Below are positions 9,949 to 18,483 of a stretch of 64,000 nt of DNA, one piece after another. The notes under the pieces were generated by a model, which saw nothing but the letters and a program-made list of their open reading frames with translations, was not told the origin of the DNA and made no database searches. The stretch is from Acetobacter sp. (GTDB lineage: Bacteria > Pseudomonadota > Alphaproteobacteria > Acetobacterales > Acetobacteraceae): assembly GCF_022483985.1 (NCBI RefSeq), contig NZ_JAKVME010000001.1:1860001-1924000 (forward strand), read 5' to 3'. A program made the translations under genes and the position numbers. Within the stretch, counting starts at the first letter, position 1. The number at the start of each line of letters is the position of its first letter.

Positions 9949-11265
9949 ATGTCCACCCCACTCGACGAAAAAACACGTGCTCTCGTTGTTGCAACAGTTC
10001 CTGCACTCAAAACGCACGGTCTTGCAATTACGGAAGAGATGTACAAACGCCTTCTGTCACAGCCGGAAATCCGGGATCTTTTTAATCTTTCGCATCAGGG
10101 AGATCTGGAGCAGCCCAAAGCACTGGCTCTGGCCGTTCTCGCATATGCCGAGCATATCAATGATCTTGGAAAGCTGAGCGGCATGGTCGAGCGCATTGCC
10201 GAAAAGCATGTTGGCCTGAACATTTTGCCTGAGCATTATCCTTTCGTTGCAGACGCGTTGATCGGTGCTATCAAGCACGTTCTCGGCGATGCGGCGACTC
10301 CGGAAATTATTGATGCATGGGGTAAGGCTTACTGGTTTCTGGCAGATGTCCTGATCGGTCGAGAAAAACAGATCTATGACGAGCACGAACATGCTCCTGG
10401 AGGCTGGAAGGGGTGGCGTGAATTCACGGTCCGAGCACGGCACAAAGAAACGCCTTTCATTACTTCGTTTGATCTGGTTCCAGTCGATGGAAAGCCGCTT
10501 TTTCATCATAAGGCCGGCCAATATCTGAGCTTCAAACTTGATATTCCGGGTCACGGGTCACAACGACGTAATTACAGTATTTCTTCAGCACCTGGGGCCG
10601 ATCATTACCGTATTACTGTCAAGCGTCATGATCAGGGGGTAGTCTCAACGTGGCTTCACGACAGTGTGCAGGTCGGTGACATTCTTCAGGCCGCTAATCC
10701 AGCGGGTGATTTTTTTCTGGATGACGCCAGTCATGCCCCAGTCGTTCTTCTGGCGGCAGGCGTTGGTCTCACGCCGCTGATCTCTATGCTTGAAGATCTT
10801 GTCGCAACACATCCTGGTCGTAAAATACATTATGTTCTGGGAGCCGAAACAGTTGATCTGGCAGCGTTTGTGCCTTTTGTGACGTCTCTGGCGACTGCAG
10901 GAAAACTGACAGCTGAGTTCTTTTTTGCAAAAGGCAATGTTCCTGCGGGAAATCTTCCAGGACAGCCTGTTGCGCAATCCAATGTTGTTTCATCAGGATG
11001 GTTGCATAGAACACTCAGTCATTTGACAGGTAGCAAGGGAACAATACCAGAAGCTGTCTCTTCTGTGGGTATTACGGTTCATTCAGGTCACATTACACAA
11101 GATTGGCTGCGCAAAAACCTTGATCACGCAGCGACCTATTACATCTGTGGCCCGGATTCTTTCATGCGCGACATGATTGAAACTTTGCGTAATGAGCAGT
11201 TGTCAGGCTCTCAAATCCGCTATGAGATTTTTGGCTCCGCATCTGATCCGGCTCTGGTGATCTGA
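9949..11265 (+). CDS. hmp: flavohemoprotein, nitric oxide dioxygenase Hmp
   Basis: A 438-residue cytosolic enzyme that converts NO and O2 to nitrate using NAD(P)H. The globin domain covers about residues 1-140, with the proximal-His region AEKHVGLNI. It is followed by a ferredoxin-reductase-like FAD domain (RRNYSIS at about residue 205) and an NAD domain (AAGVGLTPLISML, then YYICGPDSFM near the end). It is about 35 residues longer than typical Hmp because of an insertion in the NAD domain after AEFFFAKG. It is divergent from nsrR and followed by a terminator, then norB. It is intact and probably the only working NO-detoxifying enzyme left in this cluster. Confidence 0.93.
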   Translation: MSTPLDEKTRALVVATVPALKTHGLAITEEMYKRLLSQPEIRDLFNLSHQGDLEQPKALALAVLAYAEHINDLGKLSGMVERIAEKHVGLNILPEHYPFVADALIGAIKHVLGDAATPEIIDAWGKAYWFLADVLIGREKQIYDEHEHAPGGWKGWREFTVRARHKETPFITSFDLVPVDGKPLFHHKAGQYLSFKLDIPGHGSQRRNYSISSAPGADHYRITVKRHDQGVVSTWLHDSVQVGDILQAANPAGDFFLDDASHAPVVLLAAGVGLTPLISMLEDLVATHPGRKIHYVLGAETVDLAAFVPFVTSLATAGKLTAEFFFAKGNVPAGNLPGQPVAQSNVVSSGWLHRTLSHLTGSKGTIPEAVSSVGITVHSGHITQDWLRKNLDHAATYYICGPDSFMRDMIETLRNEQLSGSQIRYEIFGSASDPALVI

Positions 11266-11272
11266 AACCTGT

Positions 11273-11320
11273 CAGACGACCTTCTCAGAAAGGAGGGGGT
11301 CGTCTGGTCGCTCTTTTTTC
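11273..11320 (+). terminator. rho-independent terminator after hmp
   Basis: Inverted repeat CAGACGACC (11273-11281) and GGTCGTCTG (11298-11306) forms a 9-bp stem followed within a few bases by a run of six T (11313-11318). It lies just downstream of the hmp stop codon, so norB needs its own promoter or read-through. Confidence 0.8.
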
Positions 11321-11357
11321 TGTTTTCTTAAACTTTTAGCCAGAAAGTCCGTTCAGG

Positions 11358-11994
11358 ATGTCCAAGACGTCATTAGTCAGTCGTGCTGACAGGGATCCTG
11401 TCAGCACTGTCCTGAAATGGGTTTTACTTGTTGTCGGGTTTGCTACCGCGATGCTGCTGTTCTGGACAACACTCAGGACATATCAGGGTGTTCCACCTCA
11501 GCCTCAGAGATTTGTTTCCCGGTCCGGGGATGTCATCATGACTGCAGATGACATTATCGCTGGTAAAGGCGGGTTTCAGAAAGCAGACCTGATGGATTAT
11601 GGCAGTCTGTATGGTATGGGCTCGTATTATGGAGAAGATTACACAGCATCCTTACTAAAAAATATTGCGCTTTCAACACGGGAAAATTATGCACACGATG
11701 TCGGAGAGAAGACCTTTTCTCATCTGTCTCCGGAAAAGCAGACGGTTGCGACAACCCATATGCGTGAGGATCTTCGTGGCATCGATCTGACACAAGACAC
11801 GGTTGTGTTACCCGATGCCGTATCCCACGCTTTTGTAAAAATACGTGATGAAACAGCGGCGTCGTTTCTCAGGACAGACCGCTCTTCCGGCTGGAATGCG
11901 ACAAAGGCTCTCACGCCAGCGCTTGCGTTAAAAACAGCCGATTTTCTCATGTATTCAGCTTTGACGACTGTGGCGCATCGCCCCGGTGAGACCT
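11358..11994 (+). pseudogene. norB: quinol-dependent nitric oxide reductase NorB, 5' part
   Basis: The N-terminal ~212 codons of a qNOR-type nitric oxide reductase, which reduces NO to N2O with quinol electrons in the inner membrane. A first transmembrane helix (about residues 15-38) is followed by the periplasmic cytochrome-c-like domain without heme motif (GKGGFQKADLMDYGSLYGMG). It ends at HRPGETW, where an IS5-family element begins. The catalytic part resumes after the IS, but sequence between them is missing. The gene cannot make an active enzyme. Confidence 0.92.
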
Positions 11995-13285
11995 GGAGGG
12001 TTCGAAAAACCTTTGATTGACTTCTCTTGTGCCTGATTTCAGGTTTTTAGCGTGTTGACTGCTGCTTCCCTGGTCTAACTTTTACTCTGGGTTTTGAGCA
12101 GAGCGATGGTTTCCTGCTCTGGATTGCTACGCGGCGGCGTTAATCCGCTCCAAGAGGAGAAAGCGGCGCATATTATAGACGATATTGGCCAGCCCGACCC
12201 TCATGGTGGCCCGCGTTATGCCTACGGTTCGGACGAACAGCCCCGTCTGTGATTTCTGATCGGCAAAGACATGCTCGACACGCGACCGGATAACGGACTT
12301 TCCTGCGTTGGATCTCTGGATATGGCGTGGCATAGGCTTGAGATGCGGCTTTTTCCTGTGAACCTTCGAGACAAAGCCCTGCTTTTCCATGAAGTCCTCA
12401 TTGGCTTTTGAGCGGTAGGCTGTGTCTGCCCAGACCGTTGAAGCTGTATTGCTTTTATCAAGCAGGCCCTCCCTCAATCGCGCGCCATCACTGGCGGCGG
12501 CATCTGTCGTCTTCCATTTGCGGATCAGCCGAAATTTCCGGTCGATGGAGATGTGCGATTTATAGCCAAAGAACGGGATGGCCAGATCTGTTGCAGGGAT
12601 ACTCCCGTCCTCCTGTCGCTTCGCTTTCGTGAACTTCAGGGTCCAGCGCGCATGCCTGTCCTTGTGGGACAGCTTTGACGGCTTGTCCTGCCAGTCCTGA
12701 GGGATCCGTCCTTCACGCAGATCCGCCTTCTCCGCATTGGTATTGCGCTGCTTCGGAGCCGCTACCAGCGTGGCATCCAGGATCTGGCCTGACATCGGCA
12801 GATAACCAGCGTTACGCAGGGTTGCGTCAAAGCGATTGAACAGACCACCAATCGCACCAGCCTGGGTCAGACGCTCTCGAAACAGCCATACCGTTCTGGC
12901 ATCAGGTACACGGTCCGACAGCCCCAGACCTAAAAAGCGCATGAAGGAGAGACGGTCGTTGATCAGGTATTCCGTCCGTTCATCGGACAGATTGTTGAGT
13001 GTCTGGATCACCAGGATCTTGAACATCAGCACCGGATCAAACGGTGGACGCCCGCCTTTGCTCCCGTCTGAATAGGCCAGTGCCTTGTCCAGTTCCGGGC
13101 GGAACACCTCAAAATCCACAGTCCGGGAAAACGCTTCAAGCTGGTCGCCAAGACCGCTTAACCGAGCAAGCCGCTCTTCAACGTCAAAAAATCCCGCCTG
13201 TTTCATAGCGCCATTCCTCCAACCAGAACCAGAAAAATGGAATCACAGCGTAGGCCTCAATACCAAGAGGTTTTTAGAACCCTCC
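11995..13285 (-). mobile_element. IS5-family element, copy 1 (1291 bp), in norB, without target duplication
   Basis: Ends are GGAGGGTTCGAAAAACC on the left and the complement of GGAGGGTTCTAAAAACC on the right. Length and encoded protein match two other copies at 16749 and 36571, which have 4-bp duplications. Here the flanks are ACCT on the left and AGGT on the right, so there is no direct repeat, and norB sequence is lost between the flanks. Confidence 0.93.
12127..13206 (-). CDS. IS5-family transposase (copy 1)
   Basis: A 359-residue DDE transposase of the IS5 family, IS5-like group. It has the N-terminal DUF772 region (GGRPPFDPVLMFKILVIQTLNNLSD), the Asp of ILDATLVAAP, the Asp of WADTAYRS and the C-terminal Glu of RSRVEHVFADQK. 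The protein is identical to those at 16828 and 36650. An AAGAGG-like run and GGAGG lie upstream of the ATG. It is probably active, given three identical copies. Confidence 0.93.
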   Translation of the reverse strand: MKQAGFFDVEERLARLSGLGDQLEAFSRTVDFEVFRPELDKALAYSDGSKGGRPPFDPVLMFKILVIQTLNNLSDERTEYLINDRLSFMRFLGLGLSDRVPDARTVWLFRERLTQAGAIGGLFNRFDATLRNAGYLPMSGQILDATLVAAPKQRNTNAEKADLREGRIPQDWQDKPSKLSHKDRHARWTLKFTKAKRQEDGSIPATDLAIPFFGYKSHISIDRKFRLIRKWKTTDAAASDGARLREGLLDKSNTASTVWADTAYRSKANEDFMEKQGFVSKVHRKKPHLKPMPRHIQRSNAGKSVIRSRVEHVFADQKSQTGLFVRTVGITRATMRVGLANIVYNMRRFLLLERINAAA

Positions 13286-14522
13286 AGGTCAGGGATGGCT
13301 TGTCGATGCTCTATTCTGGGTTACGGCATTTGTTGTGGTTGGCGGTCTCGTCGGAGACTATCTCGGTATTATGGGAGCGATAGATACAAACTGGTTTTGG
13401 TTCGGCAATCAGGGGCTCTCTTACATCCAACTTGGTCGGTTCTGGCAGATTGGTTTCTTTGCAGGTTTAATCGTGTGGAGTGCGCTTGTCATGCGCGCTC
13501 TCTGGCCAACAGTGCCTGGCTGGATAGATGCTGCTCGTGATTTCTGGACAGGTCGTATCCGGCTTGAACACCTGATCTGGGCCTCAACAGTAAATATTGC
13601 CCTGTTGTACGTCTGTGGAATGGTGCCTCTGACAGGAATCGAGAAATCTTTTACACTGGCTGATTTCTGGAGGTGGTGGGTCGTTCATCTGTGGGTTGAG
13701 CAATCGTTTGAGTTTTTTGCTGCAACCATGACGGCATGGACTCTTATGGCAACAGGGCTGGTGTCACGAAAGCTGGCCGAGCGCGGAATGTATTTTGAAG
13801 TCATTCTCGTCTTTCTTGGTGGGGTGATTGGTACTGGACACCATTTATATTGGGCAGGAGAACCCAGTATCTGGATCCCATTTGGAACAATGTTTTCGTT
13901 TATTGAGGTGCTTCCACTGGTTCTGCTCATCATGGAGGGTATTCATCATTATCGTCTGATCAATGCTCACGGAGATTTCCAGTATCGCGTTGGCTATATG
14001 TACATTATTGGCGCTGCTTTCTGGAATTTTGTTGGTGCGGGCGTTTATGGAGGAGGTATCCTGAATGCGCCATTGGTCAACTATTATGAACATGGTACAT
14101 TTTTAACGTTAAATCATGCACATGCATCTTTGTTTGGCGCCTTTGGTGAACTGGCAATTGGTCTGATTTACTTCTGTCTGCGCTATATCCATGCCGGTGA
14201 GAAAACGTTTTCCGAGCGACCAGGGATCTGGGCATTCTGGCTATACAATGCAGGCCTCATTCTCTGGACTGTTCTGAATTTCTTCCCCGTTGGCTGGTCG
14301 CAGCTCCTGGCTGTTTACGAGCATGGTTACGCTTATGCACGGAGTGCTGCATTCTATAATACGACATTGTTCTGGCAATGGATGCGCCTGCCTGGTGATG
14401 TTGTCTTTGCAGGTGGTGCTTTGGTCATGAGTGGTGATTTTATCATCAAATTGTATCCGCTTTACCCGCTATGGACACAAAGACTTTTTAGGAGTGTGTC
14501 TCTGGACACCAAAAAGGATTAG
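13286..14522 (+). pseudogene. norB: nitric oxide reductase NorB, 3' part (catalytic domain, start missing)
   Basis: The remaining ~410 codons of NorB, resuming in frame at GQGWLVDALFWVTAF. Transmembrane helices of the heme-copper-oxidase-like catalytic domain follow, with histidines in WWVVHLWVEQ, GTGHHLYW and LNHAHASLFG that ligate heme b3 and FeB in the family. Compared with known qNOR proteins, the stretch from the end of the periplasmic domain to about catalytic helix II is absent, roughly 110-135 residues by my estimate, including the WHLQLAVFW-type heme ligand. A Shine-Dalgarno-driven internal start at 13335 would not give a functional protein. Confidence 0.9.
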
Positions 14523-14528
14523 TCTGTC

Positions 14529-14894
14529 ATGAAATCTCGACACGACGTTCGGATAAAACGAGTTTACGATCTGCCTTCGGAAATAGATGGCGTTCGTGTT
14601 CTTGTGGATCGATTGTGGCCTCGAGGGTTGCACAAATCAGATGTTAAAATGGATTATTGGTTAAAGAATGCTGCCCCAAGCCCCGATCTTCGACACTGGT
14701 TTGCTCATGACCCGGCTCACTGGGATGAATTCAAACTGAGGTATCGTCATGAGCTTTCTGAAGGAAATTCCGACATCAAAAAACTTGAGAATCTTATGAA
14801 AAAAGGGAGGATCACTCTTCTTTATGCTGCGCATGATCCGCTTCATAATCACGCTCTTGTTCTCCAGAAATTTCTGGATGAGCAGGACATATAG
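14529..14894 (+). CDS. DUF488 family protein (YeaO-like)
   Basis: A 121-residue small cytosolic protein of the DUF488 family, recognised by RVLVDRLWPRGLHKSD and the later RITLLYAAHDPLHNHALVL. The length is normal. It starts 6 bases after the norB stop codon, so it was originally part of the norB transcript. A second, more distant DUF488 gene lies at 15879. Biochemical function is unknown; members are common beside NO and nitrite stress genes in acetic acid bacteria and other proteobacteria. Confidence 0.85.
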   Translation: MKSRHDVRIKRVYDLPSEIDGVRVLVDRLWPRGLHKSDVKMDYWLKNAAPSPDLRHWFAHDPAHWDEFKLRYRHELSEGNSDIKKLENLMKKGRITLLYAAHDPLHNHALVLQKFLDEQDI

Positions 14895-14955
14895 GTATTG
14901 ACGCTAACGTATAAAAAGTATTCGTCCGTTATCACGTTTTTAGGAATTATGTTCC

Positions 14956-15345
14956 ATGCCGAATTTAAGTTTTGTTAAGACAGATCAAAAGAATTCTCCC
15001 ATTATTTGTGACGATGCGATTGTCCGGGTCCATCGCTCAGGCATCATCGAGTTGTGGGATGACAACGCAGTTCAGATGTTTGGCTTTGCGGCAGAGGAAG
15101 CTATTGGGAAGTCACTTGATCTGATTATACCGGAAAAATTACGTGAACGGCACTGGAAAGGTTGGTCTTATGTCGTGGAGCAGGGAGCAACAGGTTTTAA
15201 TTCAGATCGTACACTCACCGTGCCGGCTTTAAGACGGAATGGTTCGCAGATTGTTGTTGTATTCAATATGGATATCATAAAAAACCATAGTGGAAATATC
15301 GATGCGATAAAGGTTGTTTTTCGTGATATCAGGAAGCAGCCATGA
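14956..15345 (+). CDS. single PAS-domain protein
   Basis: A 129-residue protein made almost entirely of one PAS domain (residues about 18-125), with the typical GIIELWDDNAVQMFGFAAEEAIGKSL and a final strand KVVFRDIRK. No output domain is attached, so it presumably signals or binds a ligand such as heme by contact with a partner. It overlaps the next gene by 4 bases (ATGA), showing translational coupling. Its place between norB and a Crp/Fnr gene suggests a sensing role in NO or redox control, which is inference. Confidence 0.8.
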   Translation: MPNLSFVKTDQKNSPIICDDAIVRVHRSGIIELWDDNAVQMFGFAAEEAIGKSLDLIIPEKLRERHWKGWSYVVEQGATGFNSDRTLTVPALRRNGSQIVVVFNMDIIKNHSGNIDAIKVVFRDIRKQP

Positions 15346-15614
15346 AACCGTATCGTATTACGTCGGAATTCAATGCGATAACCCTTCCCGCAGGTCTGCG
15401 TCAGCGTCATGCCACGAAGGCTGGCGTATGGGCAGTTATCCGTATTCTGGAAGGAACTGCGACGCTCGTGTACGTTGACACTGGAGAAGTCAGGCATCTG
15501 ACATCTTGTGAACCAGGCCTTATCAAACCGGAGCAGACGCATTACCTAAAATTATCTGGTTTGGTCCGGCTAAAACTGGAGTTTTACGATTCTGATCCAG
15601 TTCATTCTTTGTGA
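15342..15614 (+). CDS. DUF1971 cupin-like protein (TehB N-terminal-like)
   Basis: A 90-residue single-domain protein related to DUF1971, the small beta-barrel also found fused to TehB. Recognisable features are FNAITLPAGLRQRHATKAGVW and EPGLIKPEQTHYL. It starts inside the stop of the PAS gene (ATGA overlap) and closes this short operon. Function is unknown. Proteins of this type recur with Hmp, NorB and DUF488 genes, which agrees with the context here. Confidence 0.75.
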   Translation: MKPYRITSEFNAITLPAGLRQRHATKAGVWAVIRILEGTATLVYVDTGEVRHLTSCEPGLIKPEQTHYLKLSGLVRLKLEFYDSDPVHSL

Positions 15615-15627
15615 AGTATATGAACAC

Positions 15628-15843
15628 TTACATCTGTAGCTGTAGGGCCGACGCTTTGTGAAATGCTATATGCCCAGTTTTCTGGCTGACAATCTCGTAT
15701 TGAGGTTCCTGGCCTGACGCATGATGATGATACCCATTGACGAGAAATGGTGATGTGTGAATTTTCGTAATTTTACCTGTGACATAACCGGCTTCAGAGT
15801 TCCATGAAACAATGTCGCCAATTCTGAAGGTTTGTGAAGACAT
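15628..15843 (-). CDS. DUF2945 (hypervirulence-associated TUDOR-like) protein
   Basis: A 71-residue protein, mostly one small SH3/TUDOR-like barrel, starting MSSQTFRIGDIVSWNSEAGYVTGKI and ending with the family's typical KTGHIAFHKASALQ. It is convergent with the DUF1971 gene and divergent from the DUF488 gene at 15879, with only 35 bases between the divergent starts. Function is unknown. Confidence 0.75.
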   Translation of the reverse strand: MSSQTFRIGDIVSWNSEAGYVTGKITKIHTSPFLVNGYHHHASGQEPQYEIVSQKTGHIAFHKASALQLQM

Positions 15844-15878
15844 GGTAATTTTCCTTATGCAACCGAAGACACTGTAAA

Positions 15879-16457
15879 ATGACCAAGGTTAAATGTAAGA
15901 CGATTTATACGATTGGTCACTCTACGCATTCCCTTGACGAGTTTATAACACTTATTTGTCATTATCATATTACATTCGTGGCGGATGTTCGTGCGTTTCC
16001 GTATTCTAGACGTAATCGGGATTACAATGGTAATGTCCTGCCTGAAGCGCTTGGGAAAGTAAACGTTATTTATCGTCATTTTCCGGAGTTAGGCGGGAGA
16101 CGTCCGCGGTCCAGAACCGTTGCACCTACGATTAATGCATTCTGGCGTGTGCAAAGTTTTCATAATTATGCCGACTATGCTTTAAGCGATAAATTTCAGA
16201 ATGGTCTAGCAACTTTAATCGAAGCGAGCCGATATGAAACGGTTGTTTTAACGTGCGCAGAGGTTCTCTGGTGGCGGTGTCATCGGCGCATTATTTCAGA
16301 TTACCTTCTTTCTAAAGGTTTGACGGTGATCCATATCCTGTCGTTGACGAATACGCAGGAAGGTGTTCTTACGCCTGGTGCTGTTGTCGCACCAACAGGT
16401 TGTTTAACATATCCTCTTCCAGAGTCCGTATGTGTCCAAAATGATGAGAAGTCATAA
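15879..16457 (+). CDS. DUF488 domain-containing protein
   Basis: A 192-residue protein of the longer DUF488 type. Signatures in order are TIYTIGHSTHSLDEF, VADVRAFPYSRRNRDYN, FPELGGRRPRS, YADYAL and the cysteine motif LTCAEVLWWRCHRRII, which carries the conserved C and CH residues. It has no close similarity to the YeaO-like gene at 14529. Its end overlaps the start of the Crp/Fnr gene, so the two form a transcription unit. Function is unknown. Confidence 0.85.
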   Translation: MTKVKCKTIYTIGHSTHSLDEFITLICHYHITFVADVRAFPYSRRNRDYNGNVLPEALGKVNVIYRHFPELGGRRPRSRTVAPTINAFWRVQSFHNYADYALSDKFQNGLATLIEASRYETVVLTCAEVLWWRCHRRIISDYLLSKGLTVIHILSLTNTQEGVLTPGAVVAPTGCLTYPLPESVCVQNDEKS

Positions 16458-16748
16458 TAAAAATCAGAATATTCCATCGGACCCCGAAGAAATGTTCAGT
16501 GTTCTGAGACTCTTTGATGGTGTTTCAAAGCATGAAAAACGTCTGCTTTTGTCATCTGTGAAAAGAACGATGTTTGCCCCCGGTGTAATTTTGTTTAAAA
16601 AAACGATAAACCTAAAAGTTTATGGATTGTGTTTGATGGCGTCATACACTTAAGGAGTCCGCATCCAGAAAAGAAAGAAAATATCACTGTTATGAGTATG
16701 ATAACTGGTGACTTTCTTCTTCCTGCAGCGGTCGTAACACGACAACCT
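16441..16748 (+). pseudogene. Crp/Fnr-family regulator, 5' part, with frameshift
   Basis: The N-terminal cyclic-nucleotide-binding-like domain of a Crp/Fnr regulator, probably of the NnrR/Dnr type given its neighbours. The frame starts MRSHNKNQ, runs through MFAPGVILFKK and is then lost at a run of seven A (16597-16603). In the next frame the expected DKPKSLWIVFDGVIHL continues to the IS boundary at 16748. One more A would restore the reading. Together with the IS the gene has two independent lesions. Confidence 0.82.
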
Positions 16749-18039
16749 GGAGGGTTCTAAAAACCTCTTGGTATTGAGGCCTACGCTGTGATTCCATTTT
16801 TCTGGTTCTGGTTGGAGGAATGGCGCTATGAAACAGGCGGGATTTTTTGACGTTGAAGAGCGGCTTGCTCGGTTAAGCGGTCTTGGCGACCAGCTTGAAG
16901 CGTTTTCCCGGACTGTGGATTTTGAGGTGTTCCGCCCGGAACTGGACAAGGCACTGGCCTATTCAGACGGGAGCAAAGGCGGGCGTCCACCGTTTGATCC
17001 GGTGCTGATGTTCAAGATCCTGGTGATCCAGACACTCAACAATCTGTCCGATGAACGGACGGAATACCTGATCAACGACCGTCTCTCCTTCATGCGCTTT
17101 TTAGGTCTGGGGCTGTCGGACCGTGTACCTGATGCCAGAACGGTATGGCTGTTTCGAGAGCGTCTGACCCAGGCTGGTGCGATTGGTGGTCTGTTCAATC
17201 GCTTTGACGCAACCCTGCGTAACGCTGGTTATCTGCCGATGTCAGGCCAGATCCTGGATGCCACGCTGGTAGCGGCTCCGAAGCAGCGCAATACCAATGC
17301 GGAGAAGGCGGATCTGCGTGAAGGACGGATCCCTCAGGACTGGCAGGACAAGCCGTCAAAGCTGTCCCACAAGGACAGGCATGCGCGCTGGACCCTGAAG
17401 TTCACGAAAGCGAAGCGACAGGAGGACGGGAGTATCCCTGCAACAGATCTGGCCATCCCGTTCTTTGGCTATAAATCGCACATCTCCATCGACCGGAAAT
17501 TTCGGCTGATCCGCAAATGGAAGACGACAGATGCCGCCGCCAGTGATGGCGCGCGATTGAGGGAGGGCCTGCTTGATAAAAGCAATACAGCTTCAACGGT
17601 CTGGGCAGACACAGCCTACCGCTCAAAAGCCAATGAGGACTTCATGGAAAAGCAGGGCTTTGTCTCGAAGGTTCACAGGAAAAAGCCGCATCTCAAGCCT
17701 ATGCCACGCCATATCCAGAGATCCAACGCAGGAAAGTCCGTTATCCGGTCGCGTGTCGAGCATGTCTTTGCCGATCAGAAATCACAGACGGGGCTGTTCG
17801 TCCGAACCGTAGGCATAACGCGGGCCACCATGAGGGTCGGGCTGGCCAATATCGTCTATAATATGCGCCGCTTTCTCCTCTTGGAGCGGATTAACGCCGC
17901 CGCGTAGCAATCCAGAGCAGGAAACCATCGCTCTGCTCAAAACCCAGAGTAAAAGTTAGACCAGGGAAGCAGCAGTCAACACGCTAAAAACCTGAAATCA
18001 GGCACAAGAGAAGTCAATCAAAGGTTTTTCGAACCCTCC
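16749..18039 (+). mobile_element. IS5-family element, copy 2 (1291 bp), with ACCT duplication
   Basis: Same ends and length as copy 1 but in the opposite orientation. It is flanked by ACCT at 16745-16748 and 18040-18043. Removal of the element and one ACCT joins the regulator halves as V-T-R-Q-P-Y-L-L-E-A-Y, a sensible Crp/Fnr reading, so this is a simple insertion. Confidence 0.94.
16828..17907 (+). CDS. IS5-family transposase (copy 2)
   Basis: A 359-residue transposase identical in sequence to copies 1 and 3. DDE residues and the DUF772 N-terminal region are intact. It lies inside a Crp/Fnr regulator gene. Confidence 0.94.
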   Translation: MKQAGFFDVEERLARLSGLGDQLEAFSRTVDFEVFRPELDKALAYSDGSKGGRPPFDPVLMFKILVIQTLNNLSDERTEYLINDRLSFMRFLGLGLSDRVPDARTVWLFRERLTQAGAIGGLFNRFDATLRNAGYLPMSGQILDATLVAAPKQRNTNAEKADLREGRIPQDWQDKPSKLSHKDRHARWTLKFTKAKRQEDGSIPATDLAIPFFGYKSHISIDRKFRLIRKWKTTDAAASDGARLREGLLDKSNTASTVWADTAYRSKANEDFMEKQGFVSKVHRKKPHLKPMPRHIQRSNAGKSVIRSRVEHVFADQKSQTGLFVRTVGITRATMRVGLANIVYNMRRFLLLERINAAA

Positions 18040-18043
18040 ACCT

Positions 18044-18450
18044 TATCTTCTGGAAGCTTATTGTGCCTCAGCAGCGACGATGCTCAAATTGATACAAATA
18101 TTATAGACGCATTGTGTTCTCTTGATTCATCGTTCGCACGTATTATGCTGGAATATGTTGCAAAACAATTTAGGAATAATACTAGTCAGACGAGTTCTAA
18201 TTATCATTGTAGTGGTTCACAGCGCTTGTTCTGTTATCTTGTGAAACTTTCCATTATACAGGACAATAGGAAAAAAGTCGTACTTCCGCATAGCAAATCT
18301 CTAGTGGCAGCGGAGCTTTGCATAACACCTGAAAATTTATCCCGTATTATAACACGGTTTCGTGGTGAAATTTTAGAAGTAAACGGTTCGGAAATAACGA
18401 TTTTAAATTATGCTCAGTTAATTAGTCTTTGCGGACACATTAGGGCTTAA
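18044..18450 (+). pseudogene. Crp/Fnr-family regulator, 3' part
   Basis: The C-terminal part of the regulator begun at 16441. It resumes at YLLEAYCAS after the IS and contains the dimerisation helix and the winged HTH. The recognition region is VAAELCITPENLSRIITRF, the normal Crp/Fnr helix-turn-helix pattern. It ends at 18450. Without its effector domain it is not expected to work. Confidence 0.85.
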
Positions 18451-18483
18451 TGATTAAAAGATAAAATATGGAATAAAAATGTA

